Shown here: in pieces, positions 17,492-26,846 of the stretch
Position numbering within the stretch: position 1 is the stretch's first letter
Layout of the letters: each line of letters opens with the position of its first letter
Origin: Streptomyces sp. JJ66
GTDB lineage: Bacteria; Actinomycetota; Actinomycetes; Streptomycetales; Streptomycetaceae
NCBI RefSeq assembly: GCF_019303495.1
Contig: NZ_JAEVFI010000001.1
Location: 186,001-250,000 of the forward strand
Direction of reading: 5' to 3'
Length of the DNA stretch: 64,000 nucleotides
The notes under the pieces: model-generated
What the model saw: the letters and a program-made list of their open reading frames with translations, nothing else
What the model was told of the DNA's origin: nothing
Database searches by the model: none
Made by a program: the position numbers and the translations under genes

Positions 17492-18933
17492 GGCAGCACC
17501 GGAGCGGCCACGCGCAGCGGCAGCGCCGCCGCGACGGCCGTGCCCTCGCCCGGCGCCGATTCCACCGACAGGCTGCCGCCCAGCTCGGCGATGCGCTCGC
17601 GCATGCCGTGCAGGCCGAAGCCGTCGCGCGGGGCGGGCCCGGGGCGGGCGGACAGCGGGTGCCCCGGGGACTGATGCTGCCGGGACGGTGGCGGCTGCGG
17701 TGTGAAGCCGGTGCCGTCGTCGTACACGTCGAGGGTGACCTCACGCTCGTGGAAGGCGAGGGTCACCGTGGCGTGCCGGGCGTGGGCGTGCCGGGCGACG
17801 TTGGCCAGCGCCTCCTGGGTGAGCCGCAGCAGCGCGACCTCGGTCTCCACCGGCAGCGGGGCAGGCTCGCCCTCCAGCCGGAAGTCCACCCGCGTCGGCC
17901 CGGGCAGCGTGCGCGTCACCCGGCGCAGGGCCTCCGGCAGCGGGGTGTCGGCGAGGGCCGGCGGGGTGAGGGCGTGCACGAAGCGCCGGGCCTCGGCGAG
18001 GTTCTCCGTGGCCGTCCGTTCCGCCTCGCGGACGTGCTCGCGCGCGGCGGCGCAGCCCGCGGTGGCCTGCGGCCCGTCCGGGAGCGCGGATGCGGCCGCG
18101 CGGGAGAGCAGCACGATGCTGGACAGGCCCTGGGCGAGGGTGTCGTGGATCTCGCGGGCCAGCCGCGCCCGCTCGGCCAGCCGTCCGGCCTCCCGCTGGC
18201 TGGCGGCCAGCTCGTCGCGGGCGCGCACCAGGTCGTCGATCAGCCGCTGCCGCGCCCGGCTCTCCCGGTACAGCGCGGTATACCCCCAGGCGGTGAGGAC
18301 GGCGACGGCCGCACCGGCGACCGGCCCCACCACCTTGCCGGGCGTGAAGCCGCCGGCCCCGGTCAGCTGCGCGGCGACCACCGCCGAGGTGGCGGCCGCG
18401 ACGGCGGGCAGCGCCCAGCGCGGGGTGAGCAGGTGCAGGTAGAGGAAGAACAGCGGGAAGGCGAGGTAGCTGAAGTTCGTCTCCACCGCGAGCAGCGCGA
18501 GCCACAGCAGGCTGACGGCGGCCAGCCAGGCGAGCGCCCGCCGCCGGGACGGCCCGCGCCGCGCGTCCAGCACCCCGGCGGCGTACACCGCGCCGAGCAG
18601 CACGCCGGGGGCGACCAGCACCGGTCCGGACGCCGCCAGGGCCACCACCAGCAGCACGGCGAACAGCCCGTGCAACCCGGCGCTCAGCAATCGCACGGCC
18701 GACGTGGCCGCCCCGTTCCCGAGCCCCGGGCCGGACCCCGAGCCACCCCCGAGCCCCGGGCCGGACGCGGACCCCGAACCGGATGGAGATGCCGCCCCGG
18801 GTGGCGAGCCGGACGGGGTGACCCCACCGGGCACGGGTGCCGTAACCGCGCGGCGCGCGTCGGTTCCGGGGAGGGCGGCGCTCGCCGGGGTGGGGGCCGC
18901 TGGGCGCGCCCGAGGAGGGTCCGTGGTGCTCAC
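17488..18933 (-). CDS. Sensor histidine kinase (HisKA_3 type)
   Basis: 481 aa membrane kinase. The first 90 residues are very low-complexity (Gly/Ser/Pro repeats). About five or six hydrophobic segments follow (such as LFAVLLVVALAASGPVLVAPGVLL), then a coiled linker. The HisKA_3 box ERARLAREIHDTLAQGLSS holds the phospho-accepting His. The ATPase domain has N-box-like LTQEALANVARHA and the G-boxes DDGTGF and GFGLHGMRER. Translationally coupled to the response regulator. Signal unknown; no large extracellular sensor domain. Confidence 0.92.
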   Translation of the reverse strand: MSTTDPPRARPAAPTPASAALPGTDARRAVTAPVPGGVTPSGSPPGAASPSGSGSASGPGLGGGSGSGPGLGNGAATSAVRLLSAGLHGLFAVLLVVALAASGPVLVAPGVLLGAVYAAGVLDARRGPSRRRALAWLAAVSLLWLALLAVETNFSYLAFPLFFLYLHLLTPRWALPAVAAATSAVVAAQLTGAGGFTPGKVVGPVAGAAVAVLTAWGYTALYRESRARQRLIDDLVRARDELAASQREAGRLAERARLAREIHDTLAQGLSSIVLLSRAAASALPDGPQATAGCAAAREHVREAERTATENLAEARRFVHALTPPALADTPLPEALRRVTRTLPGPTRVDFRLEGEPAPLPVETEVALLRLTQEALANVARHAHARHATVTLAFHEREVTLDVYDDGTGFTPQPPPSRQHQSPGHPLSARPGPAPRDGFGLHGMRERIAELGGSLSVESAPGEGTAVAAALPLRVAAPVLP

Positions 18934-19127
18934 CCGGCCGAGGGTACGGGGGCCGCGCGGGCGAGGCGGGCGCGGCGGGCATCAACCGTTCGATGGATTT
19001 CCGGCTGCGCCGAACGGGGCAGACCACAGGCGTCCGCGTCGGCGATGTGCGCGGGCAGCGGCTCCGGCGAGCCTGGAGGCGACGCCGGGCGCATCCGGCG
19101 CGCCGCACGTGTGCGAGGAGTCCCGCG

Positions 19128-20201
19128 TTGTTCGTCGCCCTCCGTGACATCCGGTTCGCCCGGGGGCGGTTCGCCCTCATGGGTGCCGTCGTCACGCTGC
19201 TGACCACGCTCGTGGTGTTCCTGTACGGCCTCACCGGCGGGCTGGCCCGGGACTCCTCGTCCGCCGTCGCCGAGCTGCCGGTGGACGCCGTCGCCTTCGG
19301 CGCGCTGGCCGGGGCCGAGCCGGAGGTGTCGTTCCCCAGCAGCTCCGTTTCCGCCGAGCAGGCGGAAACGTGGGCCGGGGCCGACGGGGTGCGGGCCGCG
19401 CTGCCGCTCGGGGTGGCGATGACGCGGGTGAGCGGCGCCGGGACGGCCGGTTCGGTCAGCGTCTTCGGCGGCGACCGCGCCCTGGTGCCACCGCTGCGCG
19501 AGGGCGCCGCGCCGGGGGTGGGCGAAGTGGCGGTCAGCGCGGCGGCGGCCAGGGAGTTCGGCCTGCGTACCGGCCGCACCGTTCGCCTGGGCACCACGGA
19601 GCTGTCCGTGTCCGGGATCACCGCGGACCGCGCGCACGGGCACGCCCCCACCGTGTGGACCGACCTGCCCACCTGGCGTCAGGTCACCGGCCAGGACCGC
19701 CCCACCGTCCTGGCGCTCACCCTCGCCGCCGGTGCTGATACCGGCGCCCTGGACGCCCGCACCGGCACCCGCACCGTGCCGGTGGACGCCGCGCTGGAGG
19801 GCATCGCCAGCTACACCGCCGAGCAGGGCAGCCTCCAGCTCATCCAGGGTTTCCTCTTCGCCGTCAGCGCCCTGGTGACGGGGGCGTTCTTCACCGTGTG
19901 GACGGTGCAGCGCAAGCCGGACATCGCGGTGCTCAAGGCCGTGGGGGCAAGCAGCGGCTACCTGGTGCGCGACGCGCTGGCGCAGGCGGCGGCCGTGCTG
20001 CTGGCGGGGGCGCTGCTCGGCGCGGGCCTGGGCGTGCTGGGCGGCGCGTTCGCCGCGCGCGGGGTGCCGTTCGCGCTGTCGGCCTCCGTGGTGGCCGTCC
20101 CGGTGGGGGCCATCGTGGTGCTGGGTCTGGCGGGGGCCGCGCTCGCCGTCCGGCGCATCACCTCTGTCGATCCGCTGACCGCTCTGGGAGCCTCCCGATG
20201 A
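19128..20201 (+). CDS. ABC transporter permease, FtsX/MacB-like
   Basis: 357 aa permease with the MacB/FtsX architecture: one N-terminal transmembrane helix (FALMGAVVTLLTTLVVFLYGLTGG), a large extracytoplasmic domain (about 45-235), then three C-terminal helices. I choose TTG 19128 because GAGGAG ends seven bases upstream and translation then begins LFVALRDIRFARGRF, as in relatives; the longer ORF from 18993 adds an Arg-rich non-homologous tail. It overlaps the ATPase gene by 4 nt. Probably an exporter or stress-sensing MacB-type complex controlled by the divergent two-component system. Confidence 0.88.
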   Translation: MFVALRDIRFARGRFALMGAVVTLLTTLVVFLYGLTGGLARDSSSAVAELPVDAVAFGALAGAEPEVSFPSSSVSAEQAETWAGADGVRAALPLGVAMTRVSGAGTAGSVSVFGGDRALVPPLREGAAPGVGEVAVSAAAAREFGLRTGRTVRLGTTELSVSGITADRAHGHAPTVWTDLPTWRQVTGQDRPTVLALTLAAGADTGALDARTGTRTVPVDAALEGIASYTAEQGSLQLIQGFLFAVSALVTGAFFTVWTVQRKPDIAVLKAVGASSGYLVRDALAQAAAVLLAGALLGAGLGVLGGAFAARGVPFALSASVVAVPVGAIVVLGLAGAALAVRRITSVDPLTALGASR

Positions 20202-20953
20202 CCACGTCCACCGCGCCTGCTACGCCCTCCGCCCCCTCGGGCTCCGCGCTCGTCCTGGACGGCGTGCGCCTGACCTACCCGGACGGTGCCGGACGCCGGC
20301 TGACGGCCCTGGACGAGGTCAGTCTCGCGGTGGCCGCCGGTGAGCTGGTTGCTGTCGTCGGCCCGTCCGGCTCGGGGAAGTCCTCGCTGCTCGCGGTGGC
20401 GGCGACGCTGTTGTGCCCGGACGCCGGGGCGGTGCGGATCGCGGGGCGGGACACCGCGCGGCTGCGGGCGTCCGCGCGCACGGCACTGCGCCGGGAGTGT
20501 GTCGGCGTCGTCTTCCAGCAGCCGAACCTGCTGCCCTCGCTCACCGCGCTGGACCAGCTGCTCGTGCTGCCGCGTCTGCGGGGATGGCGCCGGGCCCGGG
20601 CGCACCGGGCCGCTGACCGCGAGCGCGCCGAGGCGCTGCTGGGCTCCGTGGGCCTGGACGCGGCGCAGCGGCGCCGCAGACCGCATCAGCTCTCCGGGGG
20701 CGAACGCCAGCGTGTGAACATCGCGCGCGCCCTGTTCGGCGAGCCGTCGGTGCTGCTGGTGGACGAGCCGACGTCCGCGCTGGACCGCGAGCGGGGCGCC
20801 GCGGTGGCCGCGCTGCTCGCCGACGTCACCCGCCGCCACGCCTGCGCCACGCTTCTGGTCACCCACGACGACGCCGCCCTGGCCCCGGCCGACCGCGTCC
20901 TCCACCTCCGCGACGGCCGCCTGTCGCCGGTGTCCGCCCGGGCGGCTGCCTGA
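20198..20953 (+). CDS. ABC transporter ATP-binding protein, MacB/LolD type
   Basis: 251 aa ATPase. Walker A is GPSGSGKSS, the Q-loop VVFQQPNLLPSLTALDQLL is typical of LolD/MacB ATPases, the signature is LSGGERQRV, Walker B LLVDEPTSALD and the H-loop LLVTHDD. ATG 20198 lies in ATGA with the permease stop, with GGGAG seven bases upstream. Forms the transporter with the preceding permease. Confidence 0.92.
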   Translation: MTTSTAPATPSAPSGSALVLDGVRLTYPDGAGRRLTALDEVSLAVAAGELVAVVGPSGSGKSSLLAVAATLLCPDAGAVRIAGRDTARLRASARTALRRECVGVVFQQPNLLPSLTALDQLLVLPRLRGWRRARAHRAADRERAEALLGSVGLDAAQRRRRPHQLSGGERQRVNIARALFGEPSVLLVDEPTSALDRERGAAVAALLADVTRRHACATLLVTHDDAALAPADRVLHLRDGRLSPVSARAAA

Positions 20954-21026
20954 CGCGGGCGGGCGCCACGCGCTGAACGAGCGCGCACCGGCCCGGTGCT
21001 CGGGGCGCTTCGCCAGCCGGGGCCAG

Positions 21027-21494
21027 CTACTCCGCGTGGGCGAACAGGCGCAGGACGGGGACGCCGACCCGGTGCCGGGCACGGGAGGCCCAGTCGCGGT
21101 GGAAGAACTCTTCCACCAGGTGGGGGGAGGTCAGCACGATCACCTCGTCCGCCCCGGTCTCCTCCACCACCGAGCTGAGCGCGTCCAGCGGGTGGCTCTC
21201 CACCAGGCGGCCCACAGCCTGGGCCCCGGCGTCGCGCAGTGACTTCAGTGCGTGCTCCAGGGCCAGCCGGGCCGGTGGCAGCGCCTCGGCGCCCTCGGGG
21301 ACGTCGGCTTCGTGTACGGCGTCCTCCAGTTCGCCCAGGGCCACGTCGTCCAGCGCGCGCAGCAGCCGGTCCTGGCGGCCACGGGGTTGCATGAGGACGA
21401 CGAAGGAGACCTCCTCCGCACCGTGCAGGGTGGTCACGAGGTCCACGTCGGTCGGCACCAGCGGCTTCTCGATCATCAGTACGGTCGTGAACAC
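21027..21494 (-). CDS. UspA-like small protein (sometimes labelled indole-3-glycerol-phosphate synthase)
   Basis: 155 aa starting FTTVLMIEKPLVPTDVDLVTTLHG and ending FFHRDWASRARHRVGVPVLRLFAHAE. The alternating beta/alpha pattern and the closing RHRVGVPVLRLF segment resemble the universal-stress-protein fold. Streptomyces homologues are, as I recall, often annotated as indole-3-glycerol phosphate synthase, but at 155 aa it is far too short for that TIM-barrel enzyme and has none of its motifs, so I do not use the name. GTG start. Monocistronic by position. Confidence 0.65.
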   Translation of the reverse strand: MFTTVLMIEKPLVPTDVDLVTTLHGAEEVSFVVLMQPRGRQDRLLRALDDVALGELEDAVHEADVPEGAEALPPARLALEHALKSLRDAGAQAVGRLVESHPLDALSSVVEETGADEVIVLTSPHLVEEFFHRDWASRARHRVGVPVLRLFAHAE

Positions 21495-21571
21495 GGCAGG
21501 CGCCCTTCTCTCCGGCTGGCCATCTGGGGGAGTCTGCCCGGTCCGAGAAAAAGCGGAACGTCACATTCCGC

Positions 21572-22402
21572 CTACTCTCCCTGCCGACGGTAGCGCGTGA
21601 AGAGGAAACCGGCCTCTTCGAGCAGCGACTCCAGCACGAAGTCAGCCGGGGCGGCCAGCGCCGGGCCGTTCATGATGCGCGGTGCCTCCCCCGCCGTGAC
21701 CCGGGGCGAGATGGCCAGGCACAGCTCGTCCAGCACCCCCGTGGCGGCGAACTCGCCCAGTACCCGGGGGCCGCCCTCGGTCAGCAGCCGGTGGTGCCCG
21801 TGCTCGGCCAGCAGCGCCGGCACGCGGGCGGGGTCGGCGCCGATGCCCTCGCCCGCGAACACCACGCGCGCCCCCGTGGCCCGCGCGGCCGCCACCCGGT
21901 CCGTGGGCGCCCCGGCTCCGGTGAGGACCAGCGTGGGCGTGTGCGGGGCGGTGAACAGCGGCGCGGTGAAGTCCAGCTCCAGGCCCGCGCTCAGCACGGC
22001 GATGGCCGGGGCGGGCGCCTGACCGGCCGCCGCGCGCCGGGCGGCGAACGCCTCGCGGGCCCTGGCCGGACGGTAGCCCTCCTGGCGCACCGTCTCCGCG
22101 CCGACGACGACGGCGTCCGCGAGCGCGCGCAGCACGCCGAAGATCCGCATGTCGGTGTCGCTGGACAGCGGCTGCGAGCGGCCCCCGTGGTGCGCGGCGC
22201 CGTCCAGCGAGGCGACCATGTTGGCGCGCAGCCAGCTCCGCCCCGTCCGCGCTCCGGTACCCGACGGGTAGGCGTAGGCGTCGGCCAGCTCGTCCAGGCT
22301 CCAGGTGCGGTCACCGGCGTCGGCAGCGGCGGGGTCCGCCGTGCCGTGGGAGGCACCGGGGGCGCGGGGGGCGTCGGGGGACAAGGGGAACAGGCGTCGC
22401 AT
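21572..22402 (-). CDS. Pyrimidine reductase family protein (RibD C-terminal domain)
   Basis: 276 aa with a single RibD_C/dihydrofolate-reductase-like domain: RSWLRANMVASLDGAAHHGGRSQPLSSDTDMRIFGVLRALADAVVVGAETVRQEGYRP is the NADPH/pyrimidine-binding signature, and LLTEGGPRVLGEFAA the C-terminal one. It lacks the deaminase half of RibD, so it may reduce a riboflavin-type or other pyrimidine intermediate. ATG 22402 is preferred over the longer frame, whose first 75 residues are low-complexity and overlap the divergent zapE promoter. Confidence 0.85.
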   Translation of the reverse strand: MRRLFPLSPDAPRAPGASHGTADPAAADAGDRTWSLDELADAYAYPSGTGARTGRSWLRANMVASLDGAAHHGGRSQPLSSDTDMRIFGVLRALADAVVVGAETVRQEGYRPARAREAFAARRAAAGQAPAPAIAVLSAGLELDFTAPLFTAPHTPTLVLTGAGAPTDRVAAARATGARVVFAGEGIGADPARVPALLAEHGHHRLLTEGGPRVLGEFAATGVLDELCLAISPRVTAGEAPRIMNGPALAAPADFVLESLLEEAGFLFTRYRRQGE

Positions 22403-22466
22403 CCCCGCAGTGTGGCACGGGCCACTGCCGGGCTGACGGCCCGCCCCAGGCCCGTACAGTGGCAGC

Positions 22467-23582
22467 GTGTCGTCCTCCCCTGGCCCCTCCCACACCCTGC
22501 CCGCAAGCGCGCGCGACGCCGAGGCGTCCCCCGCCGCGCTGACCGAGCGGCACCCGCACGTACCGGCCGAGCGGCTCGTCGCCGAGCTGGTCCCGCCGCC
22601 ACGGTTCGACGCGGTGCGCTTCGGCACCTACCTGCCGGACCCGGACCAGCCCAGCCAGGCCGAGGCGGTCGAGGTGCTGCGCGGTTTCGCGGCCTCGCTG
22701 GGCGGCGCGTCGGCCTCCGGGTCCGGACGCAGGCGCTGGTTCCGCCGCTCCCGTCCGGCCGGGCCGAGCGGTCCGCGCGGCGTCTACCTGGACGGCGGTT
22801 ACGGCGTCGGAAAGACGCACCTGCTGGCCTCGCTGTGGCATGCCACCGAGGCCCCGGCCGAGCGCAAGGCGTTCGGCACGTTCGTGGAGCTGACGAACCT
22901 GGTCGGCGCGCTCGGCTTCCAGCAGACGGTGCGCACGCTCTCGGACCACAGCCTGCTGTGCATCGACGAGTTCGAGCTGGACGACCCGGGCGACACCGTG
23001 CTGGTCTCCACGCTGCTGAGCCGCCTGGTGGAGCAGGGCGTGGCGCTGGCCGCGACGTCCAACACGCTGCCCGGAAAGCTGGGTGAGGGCCGCTTCGCCG
23101 CCGCCGACTTCCTGCGCGAGATCCAGGGGCTGTCCAGCCACTTCCGCCCGCTGCGCATCGACGGCGAGGACTACCGTCACCGTGGGCTGCCGCAGGCTCC
23201 GGCACCGTTCGGCGACGACGAGGTGACGCGGGCGGCCTACCGCACGCCGGGTGCGAGCCTGGACGCCTTCCCGGCGCTGCTGGCCCACCTCGCCACCGTT
23301 CACCCCAGCCGCTACGGCGCCCTGTGCGACGGTGTGCGCGCGGTGTGCCTGACCGGCCTGACGCCCGTTCCGGACCAGGCCACGGCCCTGCGCTTGGTGG
23401 TGCTCGCGGACCGGCTCTACGACCGCGAGGTCCCGGTCGTCGCCTCCGGGTGTCCCTTCGACGAGCTGTTCGGCGAGGACATGCTGAAGGGTGGGTACCG
23501 CAAGAAGTATTTCCGCGCCATCTCCCGGCTGACGGCGCTGGCCCGTGACGGCAAGGCGCTGGCCGGAACCACGGAAAGCTGA
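22467..23582 (+). CDS. zapE: Cell division protein ZapE, AFG1-like ATPase
   Basis: 371 aa AAA-type ATPase. Walker A GGYGVGKTH (about 110-118) is followed by LLASLWHA, Walker B-like LLCIDEFELDDPGD and sensor ATSNTLPGKLGEGRFAAADFLREI, the diagnostic AFG1/ZapE run. GTG 22467 starts it 64 nt from the divergent reductase gene. In E. coli ZapE affects Z-ring stability; in Streptomyces the role is not known to me. Confidence 0.92.
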   Translation: MSSSPGPSHTLPASARDAEASPAALTERHPHVPAERLVAELVPPPRFDAVRFGTYLPDPDQPSQAEAVEVLRGFAASLGGASASGSGRRRWFRRSRPAGPSGPRGVYLDGGYGVGKTHLLASLWHATEAPAERKAFGTFVELTNLVGALGFQQTVRTLSDHSLLCIDEFELDDPGDTVLVSTLLSRLVEQGVALAATSNTLPGKLGEGRFAAADFLREIQGLSSHFRPLRIDGEDYRHRGLPQAPAPFGDDEVTRAAYRTPGASLDAFPALLAHLATVHPSRYGALCDGVRAVCLTGLTPVPDQATALRLVVLADRLYDREVPVVASGCPFDELFGEDMLKGGYRKKYFRAISRLTALARDGKALAGTTES

Positions 23583-23684
23583 TGCGGTCAGCGGGGTGAG
23601 GGGCCGCACGGCACAGCCGGGCGAAGGGAGCCAGACGGAGTAGCCGGACGCGCGCGGCGCGATCATCGTATTTAGTGTCGCGGC

Positions 23685-24581
23685 GTGCCTCCATGCTCCC
23701 GTGCCGCCGCCCGCACGCTGACCGCGCTCGCCCTCACCGCCGCCACCCTCACCGCCTGCGCCGCGCCAGTCGGTGCGCCCTCCAGCGCGGACCGGGCCTC
23801 CCTCGCGCCGGAGCAAGCCGCGGCCCAGGCGCGTCCGCCGCAGCGCGCGCCGCGTCCGCCGACGCTGCCGCTGGCCCCGGGTGGCCAGGCGCCGGTCTTC
23901 GCCCACGGGCCGCGCGCGCCACAGGACACGACGGCACGGGACAAGACAGTCGCCCTCACCTTCGACGCCGACATGACCGCCAGCCAGGGCCCACTCGCGG
24001 CGGCCGGTGAGCCCTACGACAACCCGGCCCTGGTGGACCTGCTCACCGCCGAGCGCGTCCCGGCCACGTTCTTCGTCACCGGCATGTGGGCGCGCACCTA
24101 TCCCGGCCAGACGGCCGCGCTCGGGCGCGACCCGCTGTTCGAGGTCGGCAACCACTCGTTCTCGCACTACGCCTTCACCGAGCCCTGCCACGGGCTGCCC
24201 GCGCTGGAGCCGGGGCAGGCGGCGGCCGACGTCCGCGAGGGCTTCGCGGCCCTGCGCGCGGCCGGGGTGGCGAACCCGGCGCCGTACTTCCGCTTCCCGG
24301 GCGGCTGCTACGACGAGGCGGCACTGCGGGCCATCGCACCGTCCGGGGTGACCGTCGTGCAGTGGGACGTGGTCAGCGGGGACCCGTTCAACCCCGACGC
24401 CGGTGCCGTCGCGCGGCAGGTGCTGTCCGGGGTGCGGCCGGGCTCGGTCGTGGTGCTGCACTGCACCCGCAGCGCGGCGCCCGCGACGACGGAGGCGGTG
24501 CGGCGCATCGTGCCGGAGCTACGCGAGCGCGGATACCGGTTCGTACGGGTCTCGCAGCTCATCGCGGATGCGCTGGAGTGA
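23685..24581 (+). CDS. Polysaccharide deacetylase-family lipoprotein
   Basis: 298 aa. The signal peptide (MPPCSRAAARTLTALALTAATLTAC) ends in an LTAC lipobox, so the enzyme is membrane-anchored outside the cell. A Pro/Ala-rich linker (about 30-80) leads to a NodB-type domain with TFDADM (catalytic base Asp and metal Asp), NHSFSHY (metal His pair), RFPGG and VQWDVVSGDPF, and VVLHC near the end. Likely removes N-acetyl groups from peptidoglycan or another surface polymer. GTG start. Strong hairpin terminator downstream. Confidence 0.9.
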   Translation: MPPCSRAAARTLTALALTAATLTACAAPVGAPSSADRASLAPEQAAAQARPPQRAPRPPTLPLAPGGQAPVFAHGPRAPQDTTARDKTVALTFDADMTASQGPLAAAGEPYDNPALVDLLTAERVPATFFVTGMWARTYPGQTAALGRDPLFEVGNHSFSHYAFTEPCHGLPALEPGQAAADVREGFAALRAAGVANPAPYFRFPGGCYDEAALRAIAPSGVTVVQWDVVSGDPFNPDAGAVARQVLSGVRPGSVVVLHCTRSAAPATTEAVRRIVPELRERGYRFVRVSQLIADALE

Positions 24582-24618
24582 GCGGGAACCCTGAAGCGGA
24601 GCCGCGCGTTCCCCTACC

Positions 24619-24657
24619 GTGAGGCCCGGCGGTTTCCCCCCGAACGCCGGGCCTCAC
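24619..24657. terminator. Bidirectional hairpin terminator
   Basis: GTGAGGCCCGGC (24619-24630) plus GGTT pairs with AACGCCGGGCCTCAC (24643-24657), about 15 bp with one bulge and a short pyrimidine loop. Lies between the convergent deacetylase and hemQ genes. Confidence 0.85.
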
Positions 24658-24688
24658 ACCAGGGCGCGTGCGTCAGCGCCCCGCAGTG

Positions 24689-25408
24689 CTAAGCCAGTGA
24701 AGCCACCAGCTCCGCGAGCGGCTTGCGGCGACCGGTGTAGAAGGGGACCTCCTCGCGCACGTGCCGCCGCGCCTCCGAACCCCGCAGGTGCCGCATCAGG
24801 TCCACGATGCGGTGCAGTTCGTCCGCCTCGAAGGCCAGAATCCACTCGTAGTCGCCGAGGGAGAACGACGCCACCGTGTTGGCCCGCACGTCGGGGAAGC
24901 CGCGCGCCATCTTGCCGTGATCGGCCAGCATGGTCCGCCGCTCCTCGTCCGGCAGCAGGTACCACTCGTACGAGCGCACGAACGGGTAGACGCTGACATA
25001 GGCGCGCGGTGTCTCGTCGGCGAGGAACGCCGGGATGTGCGAGCGGTTGAACTCGGCGGGCCGGTGCAGCGCCATGTTCGACCACACCGGCTGGAGGGCG
25101 CGCCCCAGCCGGGTGCGGCGGAAGCGGTTGTAGGCGTCCTGGAGCGCGTCGGCGGTCTCGGCGTGCCACCAGATCATGAGGTCCGCGTCGGCGCGCAGCC
25201 CCGAGACGTCATAGGTGCCTCGCACCGTGACGTCCTTCGCCGCCAGCTGGTCGAACAGCTCCTGAACCTCGTCGGCGTAGCCGGTGCGGTCGTCGGGGAG
25301 CACGTCTTTCAGCCGGAAGACGGACCACAGGGTGTAGCGGATGACCTCGTTGAGGTCCTTGGCCTTCTTCCCCGCGTTGGGGGCCTTGTGCGGTGCGGCG
25401 TCACTCAT
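24689..25408 (-). CDS. hemQ: Coproheme decarboxylase (HemQ/ChdC)
   Basis: 239 aa chlorite-dismutase-like enzyme that oxidatively decarboxylates coproheme to heme b, the final step of the coproporphyrin-dependent pathway of actinobacteria. Landmarks are YTLWSVFRL near the N-terminus, [22 protein letters not shown] with the catalytic Tyr region, and [36 protein letters not shown] with the proximal heme His. ATG 25408 is used; an in-frame upstream extension overlaps hemY. It starts four bases after the hemY stop. Confidence 0.94.
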   Translation of the reverse strand: MSDAAPHKAPNAGKKAKDLNEVIRYTLWSVFRLKDVLPDDRTGYADEVQELFDQLAAKDVTVRGTYDVSGLRADADLMIWWHAETADALQDAYNRFRRTRLGRALQPVWSNMALHRPAEFNRSHIPAFLADETPRAYVSVYPFVRSYEWYLLPDEERRTMLADHGKMARGFPDVRANTVASFSLGDYEWILAFEADELHRIVDLMRHLRGSEARRHVREEVPFYTGRRKPLAELVASLA

Positions 25409-25412
25409 GGCC

Positions 25413-26816
25413 CTATTGTCGCCCCTGCCCCGCGGCGGCCTGCTCCAGGGTCCGGTCGGCGGCCCGCTGCCCGGAGCCGACGCAGGCGGGGATGCCGACA
25501 CCGTCGTACGCCGCGCCGCACACCGCGAGCCCGGGCAGCCCTCCCACGGCGTCCTGGACGCGGGCCACGCGCTCCACGTGACCCACGGGGTACTGGGGCA
25601 GGCCGCCCGCCCAGCGCGTCACGGTGGACGCCACCGGCCGCGCCGTCAGCCCGATCGCCTCCCGCAGGTCGTGCAGCGAGGCGGTGATCAGGTCCGCGTC
25701 GTCCCGTTCCAGCACGGCGTCCTCGCCATAGCGGCCGACGGAGGTGCGCAGGACGAACAGCTCCGGGTCCTGCTCGGCGATCCACGACCACTTGTTGCTG
25801 GCGAACGTGGCGGCCTTGATGGTGTGCCCGTCCACCGGCGGGACCAGGAAGCCGCTGCCCTGTGGCACGCGCCCGCCCAGGTCGGCGCGGCGGAAGGCCA
25901 GCGTGCACAGCGCCATGGAGGCGTACTCGACGGCGGCGAGTTCCCCGGCGGCCCCGGGCGCGGGCCCGCTCAGCAGCCGGGCGGCAGCCGGGGCGGGCAG
26001 GGCGAGGACGACGGCGTCCGCGCGGTGGGTGCCGTCGCTCGCGGTGACCTCCCAGCCCTCGGGCGTGCGCCGCAGTTCGCTGGCGCTCACACCCGTCGCG
26101 ATCCGGCCACCTGCGGCGCGCACCGCGTCGGCCACCGCTCCCGGCAGCCGCCCGACGCCGCCCACGATGCCCTGGAAGACGGGCCCGGACGGCGCCAAGG
26201 CCGCTGCCCGCTCCTGGAGGCCACGCACTGCGGCGAGCAGTGACGGCTCCCGGCGGGCGGCCTCGAACAGCTCGGGCAGCGCGGCGCGCAGCGAGATGCG
26301 GTAGACGTCACCCGCGTAGACGCCGCTGAGCAGTGGCTCCACCAGCCGGTCCACCACCTCCCGGCCCAGCCGCTCGGCGACGTAGCCGCCGATGGTGACG
26401 TCGTCACCGAGCGGTGTCGGCGCCCGGTGCGCGTCCTCGGCGATGCGGGCCAGCCCGTCCGGCGAGACGACGTCCGCCACGGCTGCCGGATCGCCGGGCA
26501 CACCCATGAGGTGGCCGCGCGGCATGGGGTGGATGGTGCCGCGCGTCCAGATCGCGCCGCCCGCCACGGCCGGTGGCTGCAACGCGTCCCCCAGGCCCGC
26601 CTCGCGGGCCAGCTCCACGGCTTCCGGGCGCCGGGCCAGCATCGACTCCGCGCCCAGGTCCACGGCGGTTCCGGCGAGCTCCCCGGCGTACAGCTTGCCG
26701 CCGAGCCGCGACGCCGCCTCCAGCACGGTGACGCGGGCCGAGGGGCCGCCCCGGCTCAGCAGGCGGTGGGCGGCGGCGAGCCCGGAGATGCCGCCGCCGA
26801 TGACGATGGTGTGCAT
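25413..26816 (-). CDS. hemY: Coproporphyrinogen III oxidase / protoporphyrinogen oxidase family (HemY/CgoX)
   Basis: 467 aa FAD enzyme. The N-terminal dinucleotide-binding motif [14 protein letters not shown] is followed by [14 protein letters not shown]; the C-terminus has [25 protein letters not shown], typical of the HemG/HemY FAD-binding end. Given the HemQ partner, it most likely oxidises coproporphyrinogen III rather than protoporphyrinogen IX. ATG 26816 is 30 nt after the hemE stop. Confidence 0.94.
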   Translation of the reverse strand: MHTIVIGGGISGLAAAHRLLSRGGPSARVTVLEAASRLGGKLYAGELAGTAVDLGAESMLARRPEAVELAREAGLGDALQPPAVAGGAIWTRGTIHPMPRGHLMGVPGDPAAVADVVSPDGLARIAEDAHRAPTPLGDDVTIGGYVAERLGREVVDRLVEPLLSGVYAGDVYRISLRAALPELFEAARREPSLLAAVRGLQERAAALAPSGPVFQGIVGGVGRLPGAVADAVRAAGGRIATGVSASELRRTPEGWEVTASDGTHRADAVVLALPAPAAARLLSGPAPGAAGELAAVEYASMALCTLAFRRADLGGRVPQGSGFLVPPVDGHTIKAATFASNKWSWIAEQDPELFVLRTSVGRYGEDAVLERDDADLITASLHDLREAIGLTARPVASTVTRWAGGLPQYPVGHVERVARVQDAVGGLPGLAVCGAAYDGVGIPACVGSGQRAADRTLEQAAAGQGRQ

Positions 26817-26846
26817 GACAGCCTCCCGCGTGTTTCCGGCGGCGGT

